46,188 nucleotides of DNA, taken from positions 1 through 46,188 of the forward strand of contig JAAYZX010000110.1 in NCBI GenBank assembly GCA_012514635.1, given 5' to 3'. The notes below the pieces were generated by a model, which was not told where the DNA came from, ran no database searches, and worked only from the letters and a program-made list of their open reading frames with translations. Below are positions 41,612 through 46,188 of this stretch, in pieces. The number at the start of each line of letters is the position of its first letter. Within the stretch, counting starts at the first letter, position 1. The position numbers and the translations under genes are program-made. Origin of the DNA: Actinomycetota bacterium. GTDB taxonomy: Bacteria > Actinomycetota > Thermoleophilia > RBG-16-64-13.

Positions 41612-43012
41612 TCAGAGCTGCCCTCCAGAGGCCGCAGGTCGTGATTCAAAACCATCGCCCCCCACGCTCGGCGATCGGGGCCGACGATTGCACAGGTATC
41701 TCACAAATACCCACACGGCCAGCATATATGCCGCTCGGCCTGCGAGCATAGCCTGTGGGAACGCCGTCAAAACTGGGCCGCCCCGAGTCAACCACCACAA
41801 GAATAGCCCGTAGATGGCGAAGCCGATACCCAAAGCGGCCACGTAGAGATCCTGTCGCCGGGCAACATTGAAGACCGAGCTCAGCGGCTGGAAGCTGTGT
41901 ACCAATGCCATCAAGAGTGACCACTGCATGGCAGGGATCGCTGCCGCATAAGCCGGTACCGCCAATCTGACGGCGGGCCCTACCAGTATCCACGCCAGGG
42001 CCACCACCGGCACCATTCCCAATGCAATGAATACCATGGGTCTCCGGATAATACGCCTGAGTTCAGGAATGCTGTTGCTTCTTCCATATTCCTCGGCCAT
42101 ACGTGGATACACAACCTGCGTCATTGCTGCGGGCAATAACTCCAAGGTCGAGCCTGCGATAAGCACCATGGAATACAGGCCCATACCCTCGGTGCCCACC
42201 ATCTTGAGAACCAAGGTGGAGTTGATGAGAGTCCACCATGCAAATAGCTGACCTACAGCGAAAATGGGAGCACCAATGATGAGCAGGTGCTTCAGGTGCA
42301 CGAGACTCCATTTAGGTTTGACCCGCAGGGGGCGCCAAAGATACAGCAACAATGTGCTTACTCCTGCTGCCACTAATGCTCGTACACATAGTCCGTAGAA
42401 GTTGAGAACGGCCACCGCTCCCAACATCAAGAGTGCGGCCGCATTCTCCACTACGCCCACCAATGAAAGTCGTGCGAAATCATGCGAGGTACGGAAGGTG
42501 TTTTCAAGATAATGTGTACTATAGAATAGACTCAGTCCCAGAACTGCGTTGGTTGCCCACCCGGCCGCCTGCCAGAACTTACCCTGTGCCAGGTACCATC
42601 CGGCCACGATCAGCAGAGCAATACAGACAATTCCGCCCACTGCCAGCCCCCAAGCCTGAGCAGCCGAGGCTAACTCGCGCACACGTTCCCGATCTCCCTT
42701 GCCCACAAAATAAGGGAGCTCACGGTTGAGACCATTCAAAATGCCGAGCTGAAGAAACGGGGCGTAGCCGAGAACCAGGCCAATTCCATTGAACAACCCC
42801 AACGTAGCGGGTGCCACCAACCGTCCGAGAAGGACCCCACCCACCAATCTCAATACGGCAGAAACCAAGTTTCCACCTGCCAAGGATCCAACCAAGAACC
42901 ACAGTGAGCGGCGCTGTGACTCGGACGATGTGGAAGCCTCCATTGATGCGTCTGGAGTCGATCCGGCGTCAACGACCACGTGTTGACCCGGGTTATCGCC
43001 TTTTTTAGTCAA
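41612..43012 (-). CDS. Second polysaccharide flippase-like protein (Wzx/MOP)
   Basis: This 466-residue integral membrane protein has 12-14 hydrophobic segments. After a ~35-residue polar N-terminus, 'SLWFLVGSLAGGNLVSAVLR' and 'LGRLVAPATLGLFNGI' are typical first-helix motifs of polysaccharide exporters. The start is TTG (43012), chosen because GAGGTGA lies 6 bases upstream. It leads block E, 164 bases before the aminotransferase, and probably flips the nonulosonate-containing repeat unit. It differs clearly from the flippase at 13636. Confidence 0.88.
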   Translation of the reverse strand: MTKKGDNPGQHVVVDAGSTPDASMEASTSSESQRRSLWFLVGSLAGGNLVSAVLRLVGGVLLGRLVAPATLGLFNGIGLVLGYAPFLQLGILNGLNRELPYFVGKGDRERVRELASAAQAWGLAVGGIVCIALLIVAGWYLAQGKFWQAAGWATNAVLGLSLFYSTHYLENTFRTSHDFARLSLVGVVENAAALLMLGAVAVLNFYGLCVRALVAAGVSTLLLYLWRPLRVKPKWSLVHLKHLLIIGAPIFAVGQLFAWWTLINSTLVLKMVGTEGMGLYSMVLIAGSTLELLPAAMTQVVYPRMAEEYGRSNSIPELRRIIRRPMVFIALGMVPVVALAWILVGPAVRLAVPAYAAAIPAMQWSLLMALVHSFQPLSSVFNVARRQDLYVAALGIGFAIYGLFLWWLTRGGPVLTAFPQAMLAGRAAYMLAVWVFVRYLCNRRPRSPSVGGDGFESRPAASGGQL

Positions 43013-43346
43013 TGGAAGTCACCTCGGCACCGTCACATCCAAAGAATCTTCTGAACAGTTGTTAAGACGCGTAAAAAGGGATCCATACGATCCTCTCACG
43101 CCGACAAAGCCCCGTACTTATCAGTGTGCACGGTTATAGAGGTCACTATGTTTCTGGTAAGGTCCTATCAAGTGGAACCAGTATATGGTCATGTGGACAC
43201 CAACCACCGCTATCGCACCTACCTCAAGTTTTGTAGCGTAATCCACGATAATTGTCTTGCCCTGATTCATTCGGTGGTTTGGTCACAGAGTATGAGCAGT
43301 ATCGAGCGATGATACAGTGAGCGAGGAGAAGAGAGGTGAACATCGA
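43013..43346. promoter_or_regulatory. AT-richer divergent intergenic region
   Basis: The 334 bases separate the flippase (-) from the YfhO-like gene (+). GATAAT near 43249-43254 on the plus strand is a possible -10 box, with no clear -35. A short open frame at 43124-43312 has no ribosome binding site and no recognisable motif. GAGGTGA 7 bases before the ATG at 43347 is the ribosome binding site of the plus-strand gene. Confidence 0.3.
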
Positions 43347-45470
43347 ATGCGCCGTCGCTTAAGCCGGGCTATTCGATGGTTCGCCGTCCATCCCTTCATT
43401 ACCTGTCTACTCTGGGCGCTGTGGTTGTCGGCCCTCTATGGGATATTCGGACCGCACTCATATGTGCGAGTGTTTGACAATGCAGATGGGGGACTTGCGG
43501 CCCGAGCGGGGATGAACTTATGGTTGGCGGGCTGGGACGCGCTCGCAATATGGGCCCATGGTTGGGTGGCCGGATTAGACCGTGGCATCCCAGATCTAGA
43601 CCTGCTGCCCTTCCTAGTGTTACCCGGATGGCTGGCCTATTGGCTTGTTATGTTCGTCCAACGTTTTGTAGCGGCGTATTTCAGCTTTCGTCTCGCGCGC
43701 GACCATTGGAAATTAGACACCTCGGCAGCATGGTTCCTCGCCCTCTGGTACTCCCTGTTCTTTCAAACAGCCATCAACGGGTCCTGGGCCGGGTTCACGT
43801 TGTACGATGGTCTCACTCTGGCAGCCGTGCCGGCGATAGTGTGGGTCCTCCTTGCCAAAAACAAACCGCTGTGGCGACTCCTTCTGGTCGCTGGCGCGAC
43901 CGGAGTCTTGTACGCCTGGACCTCGATGTATGCGTTCGCGGCCTTCATCCTCCTACTCATCCCGGTGCTGTTGGCGGTATCCGGAGGCCGCAATGCAGGC
44001 AAGTGGCTCGCTTTCGCAGTCTTTGCGGCCACGTGGTTGGTCGCAGAACTACCCGCCATTCTAGCCGGGGCACTCAATGCGGCGGCATCCCACAGGGCGG
44101 ATCGCGATGTCTTCTTGTCGGCCAATCTATCCGAAATCGACCAAGTACTGCTCGCGTTGAGGATACTCAGAGACAATATTGTGGGCCTGGCCATCGGGCT
44201 GTGGGCTTCGATACGTTGCAATGATCGTCGCTCTTTACCGTACCTGATCGCATCGGCAGTTGCGATTGTGGCGGTAGCTCTGGCCCATTGGGGAGACGCA
44301 GTCCTCAACACCATCGGGGGGCCGCTGGCTCATTTCACTTTTGAGCGCATCTATTTCTGGATACCTTTCTTGGCGGCTTCAGCCGGCGCTTACGGCCTCA
44401 ATGCTCTGAGAACTTCGGCAGTCAAGGCTGCCAGAGTGTTCACGATTGCAGGGCTCGGCGCCGTAATCGCTCTATCGGCATGGGTCAACCTCTCATTGGC
44501 CGCCAACACCATCCAGGGATCGAACTATACAGCCGTACTTGCAGACCCCGCCGTGAAAGCTCTCCGGTTGGAAGCAGATGGCTCCTCCCCCTTCCGGGTT
44601 GGGACGGTTGTGTCAGGCAAGGCTGGCTATGGACCACCACAACCTGCTTATGTGTGGGCCCAAAATGTGGAGACGATCGACGGTTATTCCAGTCTTTACT
44701 CGCAGCGCTACCAAGATTTCTGGGAGAGAGTGATCGGCCCTCTCATCGCAGTGGACTATAAATGCTATGCGTATTTCCACCATTGGGGCAACCGTGTTTA
44801 CCTGTTCGAACCCACGGCGAGTTTCTCGGAAGGGCCGGTTCGGGTAGGGCAATATTACAACCTGGATCTGCTCGCCTTTGCAAACGTGCGCTATCTCCTT
44901 TCCGGGGTAGAGCTGGAAGACGTGCGCCTACACGAGGTCTCCCGCCCGGACATCGAGCCGAGCTCAGAGCATGAGAGTTTCATGCGCAGAAATTTGGATC
45001 GTCTCAAAACCTGGCTTCGGCAACTGACAAACCGAGAAGACAGCAGCCGACTTTACGTCTACGAGCTCGAGGGTACATTGCCCCGAGCTTTCATCGTAGG
45101 CTCCACGCACACCTTCGAATCGGAAGAGGACCTCCTCGATGCGCTGGCGGCAGCACCCTTGGAAGAGCTCGGGAGAACAGCCTTCATCGAGGAACATGAC
45201 GGCCCTCCGCCTCTGACCCCTGGGAAAGGGGGCACGGTAGAATCCTTCAGCCGTTCACCTGACCGCCTGAATCTGAAGGTGAGAGCAAATTCGCAGGCGT
45301 TACTCATCGTGACCGAACAGTTCAACCGTTTTTGGAAGGCGGAGATAGATGGAATGAGCACACCAGTCCATCCGGTGAACGGACCATTCATGGCGGTATC
45401 CATTCCTGAAGGGATACATAGTGTAGCCATGCGTTACGATCCCCCTTACTCCATCCGATCGTCAAAATAA
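43347..45470 (+). CDS. Large membrane protein, YfhO-like / GT-C-type
   Basis: This 707-residue protein starts at ATG 43347, where GAGAGGTGA fits well; a GTG at 43317 has no ribosome binding site. About 10-12 membrane segments span residues ~15-395. An early extracytoplasmic loop 'GPHSYVRVFDNADGGLAARA' has acidic residues where GT-C enzymes hold theirs. The C-terminal ~300 residues are a soluble, external domain ending in a YfhO-like pattern ('LLIVTEQFNRFWKAEIDG' and 'AVSIPEGIHSVAMRYDP'). YfhO-type proteins add side sugars from lipid-linked donors to surface polymers. The GtrA-like gene two places downstream supports a lipid-linked-donor glycosylation module. Confidence 0.72.
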   Translation: MRRRLSRAIRWFAVHPFITCLLWALWLSALYGIFGPHSYVRVFDNADGGLAARAGMNLWLAGWDALAIWAHGWVAGLDRGIPDLDLLPFLVLPGWLAYWLVMFVQRFVAAYFSFRLARDHWKLDTSAAWFLALWYSLFFQTAINGSWAGFTLYDGLTLAAVPAIVWVLLAKNKPLWRLLLVAGATGVLYAWTSMYAFAAFILLLIPVLLAVSGGRNAGKWLAFAVFAATWLVAELPAILAGALNAAASHRADRDVFLSANLSEIDQVLLALRILRDNIVGLAIGLWASIRCNDRRSLPYLIASAVAIVAVALAHWGDAVLNTIGGPLAHFTFERIYFWIPFLAASAGAYGLNALRTSAVKAARVFTIAGLGAVIALSAWVNLSLAANTIQGSNYTAVLADPAVKALRLEADGSSPFRVGTVVSGKAGYGPPQPAYVWAQNVETIDGYSSLYSQRYQDFWERVIGPLIAVDYKCYAYFHHWGNRVYLFEPTASFSEGPVRVGQYYNLDLLAFANVRYLLSGVELEDVRLHEVSRPDIEPSSEHESFMRRNLDRLKTWLRQLTNREDSSRLYVYELEGTLPRAFIVGSTHTFESEEDLLDALAAAPLEELGRTAFIEEHDGPPPLTPGKGGTVESFSRSPDRLNLKVRANSQALLIVTEQFNRFWKAEIDGMSTPVHPVNGPFMAVSIPEGIHSVAMRYDPPYSIRSSK

Positions 45471-45491
45471 TACACAGCTCAGAGAATCGTT

Positions 45492-45926
45492 ATGGGATTA
45501 AAAACTTGTAGACTTATATACTTACCTAAGATTGCAGATGCTCGCGGGAATCTGACCTTCATAGAAGGGACTAGGCACATTCCGTTTGAAATCAAACGAG
45601 TGTTCCACGTCTACGACGTACCGGGGGGCGCCGCTCGGGGTGGGCATGGACTCAAACTAGTGCACCAGTTTCTCATCGCCATGTCGGGAAGCTTTGACGT
45701 AACCCTAGATGATGGGCAAAAGCGACAGATTTTCCACCTTAACCGTGCCTATTTCGGTCTGTACATCCCACCAATGGTCTGGCGAGAGATGGACAATTTC
45801 TCGTCCGGTGCAGTCTGCATGGTACTGGCATCTGACTACTATTCCGAGGAGGATTACTACCGTTGCTACGAAGAGTACCTCCGGGCAGTACGAACCGGAT
45901 GTAGCCGAGAGATACCAGACCAATAA
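45492..45926 (+). CDS. FdtA/QdtA-like sugar 3,4-ketoisomerase (WxcM-like cupin)
   Basis: This 144-residue cupin belongs to the family that converts dTDP-4-keto-6-deoxyglucose to its 3-keto isomer. Motifs 'RVFHVYDVPGGAARGGHGLK', 'HQFLIAMSGSFDVTLDDG', 'NRAYFGLYIPPMVWREM' and 'NFSSGAVCMVLASDYYSEED' are diagnostic, and length is normal. The usual 'GxHAHK' is here 'GGHGLK', so the second of the two active-site His residues is Leu. The partners expected beside it (rmlA, rmlB, an FdtB-type aminotransferase and an acetyltransferase) are absent from the window. The DNA around its start is more AT-rich than most of the locus. It may be a WxcM-like protein with an altered role. Confidence 0.8.
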   Translation: MGLKTCRLIYLPKIADARGNLTFIEGTRHIPFEIKRVFHVYDVPGGAARGGHGLKLVHQFLIAMSGSFDVTLDDGQKRQIFHLNRAYFGLYIPPMVWREMDNFSSGAVCMVLASDYYSEEDYYRCYEEYLRAVRTGCSREIPDQ

Positions 45927-45944
45927 GGGAGTTGCCCTCAGCCA

Positions 45945-46103
45945 ATGAGAGTCTCAATCTCAGCTCAGCCAATCGTCACATCGGCCAAACATCTCTATCA
46001 GACACAGGGAGACAAGCTCCGTTATCTCATTGTCGGCGCTTTCAACTCGGGCTGGAGCTATTGTCAATGCCGATCTGTAGTTGACCCACCTCTGCCGGTT
46101 TGA
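45945..46103 (+). pseudogene. GtrA-like membrane protein gene cut by an insertion sequence
   Basis: The ATG at 45945 lies 18 bases after the cupin stop. The first ~40 codons include 'TQGDKLRYLIVGAFNSGWSY', which matches the first membrane segment of GtrA-family proteins (small proteins of about 130 residues involved in moving lipid-linked sugars). At about 46062 the sequence changes into a mobile-element end, and the frame stops at 46101-46103 after 52 residues. Three of the usual four membrane segments are missing. The rest of the gene would be expected on the far side of the insertion, beyond this window. Confidence 0.65.
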
Positions 46104-46188
46104 AACTGACCCACCCCCGGCTTCAGTGCCGGTCGAGGACCGGCCGTTCCTGCGTCATGTGGTTCTTTCGTCCTCCTTCCTCATCGAG
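46062..46188. mobile_element. End of an IS21-like insertion sequence
   Basis: The element probably begins with TG at 46062 (TGTCAATGCC). Two copies of TGACCCACC at 46082-46090 and 46107-46115, 25 bases apart, resemble the repeated transposase-binding sites at IS21-family ends, and the complementary strand ends in the dinucleotide CA. A hairpin GCCGGTC/GACCGGC lies at 46128-46144. The inner part runs off the window. A minus-strand frame reaches 46123 from the window edge and could be the end of an istB-like gene, but too little is visible to say. Confidence 0.65.

Noticed and set aside
43124-43312. 62-codon frame in the flippase/YfhO divergent region
   Set aside because: No ribosome binding site and no motif; more likely part of the promoter region.
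1-46188. CRISPR arrays, rRNA and tRNA genes
   Set aside because: No regularly spaced repeats, no rRNA-like sequence and no tRNA-like cloverleaf with conserved T-loop were noticed by eye; short tRNAs could be missed without a covariance search.

Overview
The window is a moderately GC-rich bacterial chromosomal segment with strong AGGAGG-type ribosome binding sites, frequent GTG and TTG starts, and many 4-base stop/start overlaps. The gene content (short-form QueF, DUF3417-type glucan phosphorylase, LctP-type permease, one-piece Wzz-kinase protein, IS21-like end) fits a free-living bacterium, perhaps Actinomycetota or a deep Bacillota lineage. No rRNA, tRNA or lineage marker is present, so this assignment is weak.

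Region 1 (1-9200) is housekeeping. It holds a small winged-helix-like protein (365-610, +) and then a minus-strand series queF-queC-queD-queE (preQ1 synthesis from CPH4 precursors), glgP and an L-lactate permease-like gene. A cold-shock gene with its own GC-rich terminator sits upstream of queF. A divergent UspA gene and an M20 peptidase follow.

Region 2 (9300-45926) is one very large cell-surface glycan locus built from blocks that switch strand. Block A is a priming phosphosugar transferase and a coupled GT4 (-). Block B is an epimerase, then a flippase, GDP-rhamnose-type reductase, GDP-mannose dehydratase, GT4 and GT2 (+), with a small membrane protein on the opposite strand. Block C is an ABC exporter (wzm/wzt), a two-domain TOD1-like/FkbM protein and a tandem GT2 (-). 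Block D is a nucleotide-sugar dehydrogenase, a FlaA1/CapD-type 4,6-dehydratase, a small secreted/anchored protein and a Wzz-BY-kinase (+). Block E is a nonulosonic-acid (legionaminic-like) cassette (-): flippase, LegC-type aminotransferase, PglD/NeuD-type acyltransferase, glycosyltransferase, NeuB-like synthase, an unfamiliar deacetylase-like protein, a CMP-sugar synthetase, a nucleotidyltransferase with four CBS motifs, a DUF4910-like protein and a frameshifted pyruvyltransferase. Block F is a YfhO-like membrane protein, an FdtA-like cupin and the start of a gtrA-like gene (+).

Region 3 (46062-46188) is the end of an IS21-like insertion sequence that cuts off the gtrA-like gene.

Together the locus could make GDP-rhamnose, uronic acids, 2,4-diamino sugars and a nonulosonic acid, assemble them with about seven glycosyltransferases, and export glycan by two routes: two Wzx-type flippases and one ABC transporter. 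No clear Wzy polymerase, O-antigen ligase or hydrolysing 2-epimerase (NeuC/LegG) was found. The features most worth checking are the incomplete nonulosonate pathway with two unassigned enzymes, the doubled Bateman module, the fused TOD1/FkbM protein, the perfect 30-bp palindrome just before the kinase gene, and two lesions (pyruvyltransferase frameshift, gtrA disruption).
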